A program made the translations under genes and the position numbers. Below the pieces are notes generated by a model that worked only from the letters and a program-made list of their open reading frames with translations, did no database searches and had not been told where the DNA came from. This document shows, piece after piece, positions 50,001 to 60,590 of a stretch of DNA of 64,000 bases. Within the stretch, counting starts at the first letter, position 1. Each line of letters opens with the position of its first letter. Source of the DNA: Bugulina stolonifera (taxonomy: Eukaryota > Bryozoa > Gymnolaemata > Cheilostomatida > Bugulidae); assembly GCA_935421135.1 (NCBI GenBank), contig OW285194.1:2068501-2132500 (forward strand), read 5' to 3'.

Positions 50001-53000
50001 TTTACAGAGTAAGTAACATCTACTGTATTTACAGAGTAAGTAACATCTACTGTATTTACAGTGTAAGTAACATCTACTGTATTTACAGAGTAAGTAACAT
50101 CTACTGTATTTACAGAGTGAGTAACATCTACTGTATTTACAGAGTAAGTAACATCTACTGTATTTACAGAGTAAGTAACATCTACTGTATTTAAAGAGTA
50201 AGTAATATCTACTGTGTTTACAGAGTAAGTAACATCTACTGTATTTACAGAGTAAGTAACATCTACTGTATTTACAGTGTAAGTAACATCTACTGTATTT
50301 ACAGAGTAAGTAATATCTACTGTATTTACAGAGTAAGTAACATCTACTGTATTTACAGAGTAAGTAACATCTACTGTATTTGCAGAGTAAGTAACATCTA
50401 CTGTATTTGCAGAGTAAGTAACATCTACTGTATTTACAGTGTAAGTAACATCTACTGTATTTACAGAGTAAGTAACATCTACTGTATTTACAGAGTAAGT
50501 AATATCTACTGTATTTACAGAGTAAGTAATATCTACTGTGTTTACAGAGTAAGTAACATCTACTGTATTTACAGAGTAAGTAATATCTACTGTATTTACA
50601 GAGTAAGTAACATCTACTGTATTTACAGAGTAAGTAACATCTACTGTATTTACAGAGTAAGTAACATCTACTGTATTTACAGAGTAAGTAACATCTACTG
50701 TATTTGCAGAGTAAGTAACATCTACTGTATTTGCAGAGTAAGTAATATCTACTGTGTTTACAGAGTAAGTAACATCTACTGTATTTACAGAGTAAGTAAC
50801 ATCTACTGTATTTACAGTGTAAGTAACATTTACTGTATTTACAGAGTAAGTAACATCTACTGTATTTACAGAGTAAGTAACATCTACTGTATTTAAAGAG
50901 TAAGTAATATCTACTGTATTTACAGAGTAAGTAACATCTACTGTATTTACAGAGTAAGTAACATCTACTGTGTTTACAGAGTAAGTAACATCTACTGTAT
51001 TTACAGAGTAAGTAACATCTACTGTATTTACAGTGTAAGTAACATCTACTGTATTTACAGAGTAAGTAACATCTACTGTATTTACAGAGTAAGTAACATC
51101 TACTGTATTTACAGAGTAAGTAATATCTACCGTATTTACAGAGTAAGTAACATCTACTGTATTTACAGAGTAAGTAACATCTACTGTATTTGCAGAGTAA
51201 GTAACATCTACTGTATTTGCAGAGTAAGTAACATCTACTGTATTTGCAGAGTAAGTAATATCTACTGTGTTTACAGAGTAAGTAACATCTACTGTATTTA
51301 CAGAGTAAGTAACATCTACTGTATTTACAGAGTAAGTAATATCTACTGTATTTACAGAGTAAGTAACATCTATTGTATTTACAGAGTAAGTAACATCTAT
51401 TGTATTTACAGAGTAAGTAACATCTACTGTATTTACAGAGTAAGTAACATCTACTGTATTTACAGAGTAAGTAACATCTACTGTATTTACAGAGTAAGTA
51501 ACATCTACTGTATTTGCAGAGTAAGTAACATCTACTGTATTTGCAGAGTAAGTAATATCTACTGTGTTTACAGAGTAAGTAACATCTACTGTATTTACAG
51601 AGTAAGTAACATATACTGTATTTACAGAGTAAGTAACATTTACTGTTTTACAGAGTAAGTAACATCTACTGTATTTACAGTGTAAGTAACATTTACTGTA
51701 TTTACAGAGTAAGTAACATCTACTGTATTTACAGAGTAAGTAACATCTACTGTATTTAAAGAGTAAGTAATATCTACTGTGTTTACAGAGTAAGTAACAT
51801 CTACTGTATTTACAGAGTAAGTAACATCTACTGTATTTACAGTGTAAGTAACATCTACTGTATTTACAGAGTAAGTAACATCTACTGTATTTACAGAGTA
51901 AGTAACATCTACTGTATTTACAGAGTAAGTAACATCTACTGTATTTACAGAGTAAGTAACATCTACTGTATTTACAGAGTAAGTAACATCTACTGTATTT
52001 ACAGAGTAAGTAACATCTACTGTATTTACAGAGTAAGTAACATCTACTGTATTTACAGAGTAAGTAATATCTACTGTATTTACAGAGTAAGTAACATCTA
52101 CTGTATTGACAGAGTAAGTAATATCTACTGTATTTACAGAGTAAGTAATATCTACTGTATTTACAGAGTAAGTAACATCTACTGTATTTACAGAGTAAGT
52201 AACATCTACTGTATTTACAGAGTAAGTAACATCTACTGTATTTGCAGAGTAAGTAACATCTACTGTATTTGCAGAGTAAGTAATATCTACTGTGTTTACA
52301 GAGTAAGTAACATCTACTGTATTTACAGAGTAAGTAACATCTACTGTATTTACAGAGTAAGTAACATCTACTGTATTTACAGAGTAAGTAACATCTACTG
52401 TATTTACAGAGTAAGTAACATCTACTGTATTTACAGAGTAAGTAACATCTACTGTATTTACAGAGTAAGTAACATCTACTGTATTTACAGAGTAAGTAAC
52501 ATCTACTGTATTTACAGAGTAAGTAACATCTACTGTATTTACAGAGTAAGTAATATCTACTGTATTTACAGAGTAAGTAACATCTACTGTATTGACAGAG
52601 TAAGTAATATCTACTGTATTTACAGAGTAAGTAATATCTACTGTATTTACAGAGTAAGTAACATCTACTGTATTTACAGAGTAAGTAACATCTACTGTAT
52701 TTAAAGAGTAAGTAATATCTACTGTGTTTACAGAGTAAGTAACATCTACTGTATTTACAGAGTAAGTAACATCTACTGTATTTACAGTGTAAGTAACATC
52801 TACTGTATTGACAGAGTAAGTAATATCTACTGTATTTACAGAGTAAGTAATATCTACTGTATTTACTGTGTAAGTACCATCTACTGTATTTACTGTGTTA
52901 GTGTCAGCGTGTAGCATTCCCTGTGTTTACATAAGTACAATGAGAACCAACCACTGGATATGAACACTGTATTCTGTGTCTTCATCAGTATAGGGTGTGA

Positions 53001-56000
53001 CATCTGATGTGTTTCCATCAGTATAGGGTGTGGCATCTGATGTGTTTCCATTCATATCTGTTTACATTGTTGTAGGAGTGAAAACAGAGAAGAAGATTAG
53101 GGAACTAGACGATGTGATTAAAAGGTCTTTAGTTGTCAGTACAAAGGTATGCTAGGTCACATGACTTACTATGGTATGCTAGGTCACATGACTTTCTATG
53201 GTATGCTAGGTCACATGACTTAGTAATAATACTGGCCACTAATCTGCTCTCAAATCCCTCACTCTACGTGAAATAGTATCATTCTTCAGTGATTACATTT
53301 TCTACAGCATAGCGATGAAACCTGGTGTGGATTCCAAGCTACTTGTAGCAGTGAAACCTCAGTATTGACTATGTATTACACTGAGATTGTACACTGTACT
53401 TACTGATATACATGTACATGTTTGGTATTGTACACTGTACTTACTTATACACAAGTACATGTTTGGTATTGTACACTGTACTTACTTATATACAAGTACA
53501 TGTTTGGTATTGTACACTGTACTTACTGATATACATGTACATGTTTGGTATTGTACACTGTACTTACTTATATACAAGTACATGTTTGGTATTGTACACT
53601 GTACTTACTTATACACAAGTACATGTTTGGTATTGTACACTGTACTTACTTATACACAAGTACATGTTTGGTATTGTAGGACGTACAGAAGTGTTTGGAT
53701 GCCATGAAAGAACTGGATGGTCTGGAAATAGTTGCTTCAATGTTAGTCAAGTACCCAGCCATCATTGATACGCTGAAAAAGGTAGTAATCTCCACATGCC
53801 TGTCTGTACTCTGTCTGTATGTAAGAGAGTTCACCTCTAATTACCTGTGCTGAGGTTTCAATACTCTAGTCTTGCTTCTGAAACCTTCAACAAGCCTTAC
53901 TCCAATTTTTGTGTCTGATTAACTCAGATATTTTAACTACTCTTTTAACCTGATCTGTACTTATTACCTGTACTTAGTACCTGTGCCTGTACTAGTCATA
54001 CCTGTACTTAGTACCTGTACTTACTACCTGTACTTACTACCTGTACTTACTACCTGTACTTAGTACCTGTACCTGTACTAGTCATATCTGTACTTGGTAC
54101 CTGTACTTAGTACCTGTACTTAGTACCTGTACTTAGTACCTGTACCTGTACTATTCCTACCTGTACTTAGTACCTGTACTTGGTACATGTGCCTGTACTA
54201 GTCATTTGTTACGTGGAGCATGCTGAAATGTGTTTACTGTCTCTCAAGGACTGCCATCACCAGTAATGTATCACTAGTAACTTGTCTCCAGAATCTACAG
54301 TATTCGGACTATGTTACTTTACACCAGCACCCATAATACTGACAAATGGTTATTGTTATTGTTTGGTTTCAGTGTAGGAAATACAAGGCAGACAGTAAAG
54401 TGATGACCCAAGCAGACTGTCTCTGTAATAAACTTAGAACTATAGCTAGCAGTGACAAGTCTGCTCTCTCAGCCCTCACTAAACACAAGTCTGATAAGCA
54501 GAAGGACAGAAAGTCAGTAGCTCCCCCTGGTGGGGAGAAAGTAGAGGTCAAAGAAGCGGAACCCTCAGTACCTTCTATTAGTAAAGGTTAGTCCAACATC
54601 TCACTCACACAGTTGACTTCTGTTGAATGACAGACTTCAACACCCTGGAGGCAATTCACAAAGCCGTAGTCTGTTCCCCCATTACTACCTAGGCCATACT
54701 ATGCTGTTCCTGTCATGTGGGTACTGCTAATGTCTCCTGAGTGTCATGTCACCCCATGTCCAGGCGTGATGTCATTCATAAATGCTGTCTATGCGATGGG
54801 CCTATTATTAGGGCATAGTATTTGAACCTAATATCCTGTTACGACATTGGTTAGATAGTAGAGTTATATTGTACGTCATTGGTTAGATATTTTGGTTATA
54901 TTGGAACTAATACCATGCCACCTCACCATACCAAATTAACAATATCTACTGCCTGGGTTAGATCGTCATGTATCTCTTCAACTCTGCCACCCATGTCCAC
55001 TAGGCATTGAAAATCACCTTTCAAATGACATTGCTGAGTTGTCTCCACTCAGTACTATTATTGGGCACATGGATGGTCTTGGGACAATACTGACAGAGCT
55101 TCGAGTCTTATCTTTGTCTCATGTTCCATGCCTATGTAGCTCATTACAATAGGGTTTGAGCAGGTGATATCCACAAGGCCTGTGCGAGGTCACCGAATGC
55201 CCATAATTCAGAGATTTCTGTTCAATTGACTATAATATGAGTTGGCCTGTCCCATTAATTTGTATTATATTATTTACAGAGCTGTCAACTGAGACCTCAA
55301 CCAATGAAAGTGGAGCTAACAAATCCGCAGCAGACACTGTAGACTCAGCAGATAAACAGACGAGTCGAGGAGAGGGTGATTCCTCCCAACCAATCAAATC
55401 ATCAGAGCATGCTGATAAACCTGTGACACTAGAGGCTAGTGATGATATGGACATTGATAATGATGGCATGTCAGACCAGGTGGCTGCACCTCCAGCCACT
55501 GCAGGTGATGATGTCACACAGACCTCCCTAGTAGATAATAAAGAGAATACATCAGAACCCCTTATAGCAGACTCTACTCTCTCACCCTCTGCGGCCGCCA
55601 CTGTTATATCAGAAACTCCTAGCCAATCTGTTGACACCATTACCCAATCAAATGATAGCACAGAACATGTCAGCCAATCATCTGATGATAAAAATATCGA
55701 TAGCCAGGCACAGGAAGACGTGTCTGGTAAAGATGACTCTAAACCCGTAGTGATTGGTTCCGTTAGTGACTTGAAAGTAATGGCTAAGGACGAGTTACCA
55801 TCAGAAGACGTGTTAACGGCCGGCATCCAGGCTCTCATCGCCAAGACACAGGAATCCAGCGCCTTCTTGGATCGAGTAATCAAACAGAAAAAGGTGAGTG
55901 ACCATTTCTGCACTGAATATTTTTAAAATGAGTGTATTGGATTTCATAGTACAAAGTGAGCGAATGAATATCATTTAGTTTCCATAGACTGTCAATATTG

Positions 56001-56761
56001 ATAAGTCTATTGAGCTGATGTGTAGCTTTCTTTTATCTACACTCACTTACTTCTATAATGTACAGTGTATGTACATATTTTAGCTTTGTTATTATCACAG
56101 CTGTTCTTTGAAGCTGATCATACATAATTTTTTCATCTAGTCAGTTAAGTGGTCCCTTAGGTATTTCATCATTCAGTTTCCTCTGCTGTTGATGCTAGGA
56201 CTAATGTCAGAATACGAGGAATGAGATTGAAATTGGGTCTAGTACCACTGTATATTGTAAAACTCTTAGCCCACAGCTGCTTCTTCAGTAGTCTTTCTAC
56301 AATATTACTCCAAGACTTGTGACGCAGAAGAATATGATTGTTTGTTGGCTACACTAGACACTCAGTAATACCGACATGCATGAATAGCTAAATACCAACA
56401 TAGGACTGTTATTTCCTATGGACACTAACCCATCCATCAGTATCACTGGTAGCTGCTTACTACCCACAATCCTAGTGGGTCTCATTGAGTGCCACGCCCA
56501 CCTGACTATTATATTTTCTCTTCACAGGACAAGAGATCTTCCTCCAGCTCGGCCCGGAAGCGACGTAAGATAGATTCAGGTCTACACCAGTACGAGTCGT
56601 CCCGCACCTCCTCGACCAGCCATAAATCTTTACCTAGTTCCAAGTCTACAGTAGTAACTACTAGTACTAGTTCCATATCTAAACTAACAGACAGACCTTC
56701 CTCCAGTAAGAAACCGGTAGAGCTAGATGACCTTGACATACATGACCTCCTCGGTATCTGA
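36833..56761 (+). CDS. LEDGF/HDGFL2-family PWWP + IBD chromatin protein (16 exons)
   Basis: Exons: 36833-36910, 37298-37353, 37862-38021, 38597-38686, 39112-39200, 40430-40521, 40977-41333, 41803-42006, 45593-45718, 48313-48491, 48994-49171, 53076-53146, 53680-53781, 54373-54586, 55280-55893, 56528-56761 (TGA). Total 2,844 nt, 947 residues, with GT-AG junctions and consistent phases. Residues 1-98 form a PWWP domain (VFAKVKGYPPWPAKVIASGK, KYPVLFYGTNE), which binds H3K36-methylated nucleosomes. A long Lys/Ser/Glu linker follows, then a charged coiled coil, then an integrase-binding domain. The C-terminal 280 residues are Ser/Thr/Asp-rich and end in ELDDLDIHDLLGI. The protein tethers partner proteins to active chromatin in the nucleus. 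It is longer than human LEDGF (530) or HDGFL2 (about 670) and may represent the single invertebrate ancestor of both. Confidence 0.93.
38597..48491 (+). CDS. charged linker exons 4-10
   Basis: Lys/Ala/Pro-rich (exon 5, PKSKKTPAKKKATPAPRKS) and acidic-Ser segments alternate. Exon 7 has AAARKQPATKPKKKPPVKRG, an AT-hook/NLS-like stretch. Exon 8 contains a run of about 13 serines. Exons 9 and 10 are Glu/Asp-rich. The linker of LEDGF has the same alternation and carries its nuclear signal and AT-hooks. Confidence 0.88.
39201..39640. repeat. 14-bp minisatellite anchored at the exon-5 donor
   Basis: Begins at the donor GTTAGTCGTTAGTAGTC and runs into about 25 regular TAGTCAGTAGCTAG units. It is the same unit, in the same orientation relative to transcription, as the array at 15440-15946 in claspin. 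Confidence 0.93.
40310..40336. repeat. duplicated copy of the exon-6 acceptor
   Basis: TATGCCTTCAGTGAAAGCAT is about 110 nt upstream of the real acceptor sequence TATACCTCCAGTGAAAGCAT. Splicing to it would give a stop within about 11 codons. Confidence 0.6.
42090..42860. mobile_element. possible hAT-like remnant in an intron
   Basis: The left part has CAGTGTTTCGGTATCATTCAG and the right part CCGCCCAGCACTA, with CGGTATCATTCAGTTTT found near both ends. No matching target duplication was found, so edges and class are uncertain. Confidence 0.4.
43187..44426 (-). mobile_element. hAT transposon with transposase remnant and nested MITE
   Basis: Ends CAGGGATGCCCAAA and TTTGGGCATCCCTG, flanked by a perfect 8-bp duplication CTGTATAT (43179-43186 and 44427-44434). 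On the minus strand near 43960-44120 is the hAT C-terminal dimerisation pattern (LFSSTYLC, then SHLNY, IKNKNQTRLADKHT), with frame breaks. Positions 43413-43839 are an inserted MITE with GGTAGAAACAAACTAGC ends. Lies in the intron between exons 8 and 9. Confidence 0.88.
45355..45512. repeat. 37-bp tandem repeat, 4 copies
   Basis: Units with CCTAAGGCTACCAAC, CTACCAACAGTTCACCCTCT and similar, in the intron before exon 9. A separate short repeat GGCACTAGGGGGAGCCACTA lies at 45880-45990, in the next intron. Confidence 0.85.
46437..47682. mobile_element. hAT-type element with 8-bp target duplication
   Basis: Starts CAGGGGCAGATTTTC and ends GTAAATCCGCCCATG (inverted CATGGGCGGATTTAC), flanked by exact ACTGATGG (46429-46436 and 47683-47690). 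It contains a GC-rich patch (GGGGTCCGGGGCGGAGCCCC) at about 46580 with strong hairpins, and an AT-rich interior. No transposase frame remains. Lies in the intron between exons 9 and 10. Confidence 0.85.
48994..54586 (+). CDS. coiled coil and integrase-binding domain, exons 11-14
   Basis: Exon 11 is a 59-residue Glu/Lys/Arg/Gln coiled coil. Exons 12-14 encode the IBD: KIRELDDVIKRSLVVSTK, DVQKCLDAMKELDGLEIVAS, IIDTLKKCRKYKADSKVM, CLCNKLRTI. This aligns without gaps to human LEDGF from [20 protein letters not shown] onward. At positions equivalent to human I365, D366, F406 and V408 it has V, S, Y and A, so the ligand-contacting Asp is absent. Confidence 0.9.
49172..52900. repeat. 3.7-kb, 27-bp minisatellite made of splice-site units
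   Basis: About 138 units, starting exactly at the donor of exon 11. A unit begins GTAAGTAACATCTACTG and ends TATTTACAG plus A. Each unit is a 26-nt GT...AG segment separated from the next by one A. Variants (T/C in AACATC, TTTGCAG, TTTAAAG, TTGACAG) recur in blocks, which indicates multi-unit duplication. The 425-codon opposite-strand frame (VNTVDVTYS repeats) is an artefact of the 27-bp period. Confidence 0.97.
53146..53225. repeat. 27-bp, 3-copy repeat at the exon-12 donor
   Basis: GGTATGCTAGGTCACATGAC plus TTACTAT occurs three times, the first starting with the last exon base and the real donor GTATGC. Each unit repeats the donor. Confidence 0.9.
53387..53679. repeat. 41-bp minisatellite ending at the exon-13 acceptor
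   Basis: Seven units with ACTGTACTTACTTATATACA, then AGTACATGTTTGGTATTGTAC. The last unit ends GGTATTGTAG, which is the acceptor of exon 13. The other units have GTATTGTAC at the same place. Confidence 0.92.
53945..54195. repeat. 13-bp ACCTGTACTTAGT tandem repeat
   Basis: Degenerate ACCTGTACTTAGT/ACTACCTGTACTT units in the intron between exons 13 and 14, not at a splice site. Confidence 0.85.
54587..55279. other. intron 14, nothing recognised
   Basis: Unique-looking sequence, without repeats or transposon ends that I can assign. Confidence 0.5.
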
Positions 56762-57990
56762 TTGGTTGCATTTATTCGCATTAGTAACCAGGGATCAAAT
56801 CAGAGGCTGGGGATATCGGGTGGTAGTTCACCACCGTTAGAACTTGTCAGCCAATCAGCTCACTGACATTGTGTTATAGTACTGAATGAGATGCTCTGTA
56901 TATCAATGACCCAAACTATAGTAGAGTTGTGCCAATGTCAGCCATGTTGTTTTATTTTTCAACACAAATGCCCGTTGACTGGGATCCTCTCTCTGATTCT
57001 GTTAATTATGTACATATATGACCTATATAGTATCAAATGAAACTAATATCCTGTTAATGAGTCCATACTCTGTATAATATAAATAGACTGTTTTGGTTTT
57101 TATTTTCTCCGTTTTGAAAGTTACATATGACTAGAATACAATGTATAACCACCATCAGGCATATTGATGAATTGTACTAATGGGTTACAAGCTACAGTAC
57201 ATGGGCTACAAGTGGTCTGTAAAAATATATGAAGTTCCTAGTAGAAATATAGACTCATATCCAGACAGTGTCCTGTGGGCAGTTGTGTATGAAAGATGTA
57301 CACTGTACTAGGCTATAATTTTCACATGAAATATAGTGTAATATCTTGGACTTGAGCTACTGTATATTACCTCTTGTATATCTACATGTAGTCATGCTGG
57401 GTCCTCCTTGGTAGCAGAGGCACAGCCAAACAATACAACATATGGACCAGAGCACTGGACTGGTGCCCTTTTGGGGCCAACCAGAGCAACAAAGCAGATG
57501 TCGTGGAAGGTGGACAACCTCTATGTTCCATCCAGTTTGCTGGAAAGGTATGCCTGCAAAGGGGAGGGATATTGTAGAAGCTGTCACCAAACCTGTGTCC
57601 CCAAGTCCAACTTCAAGTCAAGGTCATTTCTCAAATTTTGGAGGCAAATCAAGTCAGTGATGCCCCCAAGTCAAGTCAGTGCTGCCCCAAGTCAAGTCTG
57701 TGCTGCCCCAAGTCAAGTCAGAGTGCAATGCAGGTAGAGATGAAAGTCAAGTGGGAGACAATACCAAGAAATTTCTCAACTTTTTTCCTAGCAGACAGTC
57801 CAATTCTTGCCAAACGATGCCAATGAAATTATTAATGAAAAGCAGCATGAACTGTTCTACAAGGCTCGTTTGAAACGCAGAGATCTACATTATCGCTACA
57901 TATTCTACATCTTAGCTGCTATTGGGCAATGTTTCAAAACAATAGTGCTTGGAATAAAGCCATGAGATAAGTTTCAGTTACATACTAGCG
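56762..57990. other. 3' flank of the LEDGF-type gene
   Basis: Holds the presumed 3' UTR (no clear AATAAA seen). Around 57360-57870 there are short overlapping open frames with a small CAAGTCAAGTCAGTGCTGCC repeat. None has splice sites or a recognised domain; this may be a transposon remnant. Confidence 0.4.
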
Positions 57991-57994
57991 CATC

Positions 57995-58072
57995 CCGCTG
58001 ATATGCCGGGTTGGTCCTTTAGGCATAGTAAGTGCTCCCACATATATGCGGGATTGGTCCTCAAAGGGTTAA
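57995..58072. mobile_element. one end of a piggyBac-like element
   Basis: Two related motifs with CCGGGTTGGTCC and GCGGGATTGGTCC, then CAAAGGGTTAA. This looks like the right end of a TTAA-targeting element (inverted TTAACCCTTTG). The other end was not found. Confidence 0.4.
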
Positions 58073-58074
58073 TG

Positions 58075-59356
58075 CAGGGGTGGAATTTTTCAATTGTAAA
58101 ATGATTCAACTCCAACAATAAATATGTTGGCAATTTATGATTTTAAGTTCCCATTCAAGCTGGAAGATAGACTGACTCTGGTGTGTTTGAATCATTATCT
58201 TTCTGCTTTGTTGATTGTTTCGTTTAATAAGGGAACTCAATAAAGAGCCCCCTACAAAAAAGCACTGTGCTTGAGTTACCCTTGAAAATACACCACACTG
58301 TTGAAAAATCCCCACATATGAAAATCTCAAAATATTTATAGCTGATACAGATGTAAATTTCTGTCAACGATTTAAAACCTACAATAAATTGATGGCCTGA
58401 TTGACCTAATCACAGTGCCAAGAGATGAAGACAGAGTAAAGTGGAAAGCGCAGCTACCCCAACTTATCTAGAATTGCTGTCAAACTGATGGCACTTTTTG
58501 GTAGCACATTTTTGTGTGAGAGTTTGTTCAGTCACCTGAACTATATTAAAAGCAAAAATCAGACAAGACTGGGTGACAAACATACAATGTACCAGGCAGC
58601 TACTTAAAGAGACAGACTTTGAGGATGATACAGGAGAAAGGACAATCCCACGTCACCTACTAACAATTGTATTCACAAGTGAATCATGTAGCTTGCATAG
58701 AATATTCATTACAGTTTTCATATAATTTGCTTAAGGCCGAATCAGACTAGCGAATATCTTCGCTGCGTTCCACCATGTTTTGCCAGCGTCACAACTTTTT
58801 TCCGATAAACAACACACTAGCAATGTTTCCACCATGAAGTCTAATTATGTGTGCCAAGGGAGGCAATTATTGCTATACTTGTCTATGTTATGTCTACTAC
58901 CTGCACATCATATTGCAACAGGGATTCAATTTGGAGTTTTTGTTTACAGACGAAACTGTAGAATAGAACCAGAAATATTTTTCTGCACAATCAGAAGTCG
59001 GTGTTATCAAGAGCTAAACGTAAAATGTTAAACACGCTTAATGTTTGGCGAACAGGGTGTTTTGCGCTCAATTTTATGACGCCCGTCATTTTGCGGCTAA
59101 TAACGGCGCGAAATTTGCTAGTCTGTTCCTACCTTTATTCTGTTTTTGAGCACTTCAAAAGTAAATGAATATTGCGGTTATACTTTGGTTAAAACAAAGT
59201 CAATAAATACGCGTGTTATCAAATAACTCATTTCGTTAATAATAAAATTGCCCATTAATAATCGCAATATATGTGCAGTAACAAAAGCTAAGTGTCCCTT
59301 GCTCTGATGCGCTTTTAGAATTTGTCCTTTTCCACCAAAAAGTTTGGGCATCCCTG
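58075..59356 (+). mobile_element. hAT transposon, second inverted copy with nested MITE
   Basis: The right end TTTGGGCATCCCTG and interior match 43187-44426 in the opposite orientation. The plus strand at 58510-58610 encodes ALFGSTFLCE, LFSHLNYIKSKNQTRLGDKH, the hAT dimerisation region, with stops nearby. The MITE 58732-59136 sits at the equivalent place. The left end (CAGGGGTGG) differs from the first copy and no target duplication matches, so the left edge is uncertain. Confidence 0.75.
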
Positions 59357-59359
59357 GTA

Positions 59360-60590
59360 TAGACTGTCAGTACCCATACATGTTCATGTTTCACACCTAT
59401 CTTGTATTAACTAACTCAGACATCAGCTTGTACATCTAACGTTTATATGATATAATTTGCTTTGGAGCTATCTTGTATTTTAATGCTATGAAAGCTTATA
59501 GTCTTATTAGTCTCTCCAACTATATAAATGAAGAACTTTTGTTTGTTTGGTAATAGATAGTAAATGGATAGAATATACATGTAGTATCTCATGGTCATAC
59601 ACAGTATCAGATAGTAAATAATGTCCCTTCATGGTCTTTAATAAATCCCTCAAAACACAACAGTGACCAGGTTGGTTACAAACAGTCAGCATATGTAATG
59701 TGAGTTATGTGACAGCCTCTAAACTAATTGCAGCAATTTAAATTAATATTCTATTGTTTTATCTTATATTATTATCTTCACACTTCTATGAGACATCATG
59801 GTTGCCTTAGTCTGAGACCTAGCCTGTCTTCACTAGTTTTGTGCGGGCAAACAACTCCGTGTACTAGTATTTGTAGCAACCTAGTACACGTACTTGTACT
59901 TGAAGTAAGACATTTTTCACCTGCTTAGTTTGTAACTACATGTAACTGAGAGCTGTGCCCACAGCAGACAGCCCATAAAGTGTGGTGCTCATTGTTAAAA
60001 GACATTTTAGCAAGGTTGGTGAGGGTTGTCTTACGCGGGTAGAAATCTCCCTCTTTGATGTCAGCCCAACTTGTCATGTATGAATATACCCCATCATAAA
60101 GCTATGCATAGGCACTGTTTTTTGTGTATTTCCATTTTGTAGATGTACGTACATGTATGTACAGTACATGGGCATGTAAGTTTATATTATACTAAATGGC
60201 TTCAAAGTCTGGAGCAACAGTTAATTGGAAAGCTGCAATCCCCGGGTTATCCGTCAAGTGATTCAGACACAAAGATGCATTTGAGTGGAGTAACAGAGTT
60301 TAAACTACAATTAATTTTTATTGGCGTATACGAAATTATAAATTTTTTCAAATAATCATGTGTATTGTAACTGATAGACAAAGGTTAATGAGTGCTACTG
60401 TAAAATATCCAAATGGGAAGAGAAGCAACAATGACAATATTAAAATAATGCAGCGGATTATGTTATATAGATATAAATAAGCAGCGTAATACTAAATTAT
60501 AATAACAACAAATAAAGACACTGAATCAAACTAATCTATGTTAAGTGTTAAGTTTCAAGCCCTTTTCACCTGCATTCTAAACTACTAAGT
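59360..60590. other. intergenic, nothing recognised
   Basis: AT-rich DNA between the hAT copy and the 3' end of the next gene. It should hold that gene's 3' UTR on the minus strand. Confidence 0.5.

Noticed and set aside
49172..52900. CRISPR-like array
   Set aside because: Direct repeats have no unique spacers, and the genome is eukaryotic with introns.
51640..52917. 425-codon minus-strand frame with VNTVDVTYS repeats
   Set aside because: It is the 27-bp minisatellite read in a frame without stops; no start context, splice sites or non-repeat sequence.
55230..55913. 227-codon antisense frame over exon 15
   Set aside because: The plus-strand exon fits phases on both sides and continues the known gene.
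57357..57873. Overlapping short frames with CAAGTCAAGTC repeats as a gene
   Set aside because: No splice sites, no domain and low-complexity sequence; more like decayed mobile DNA.
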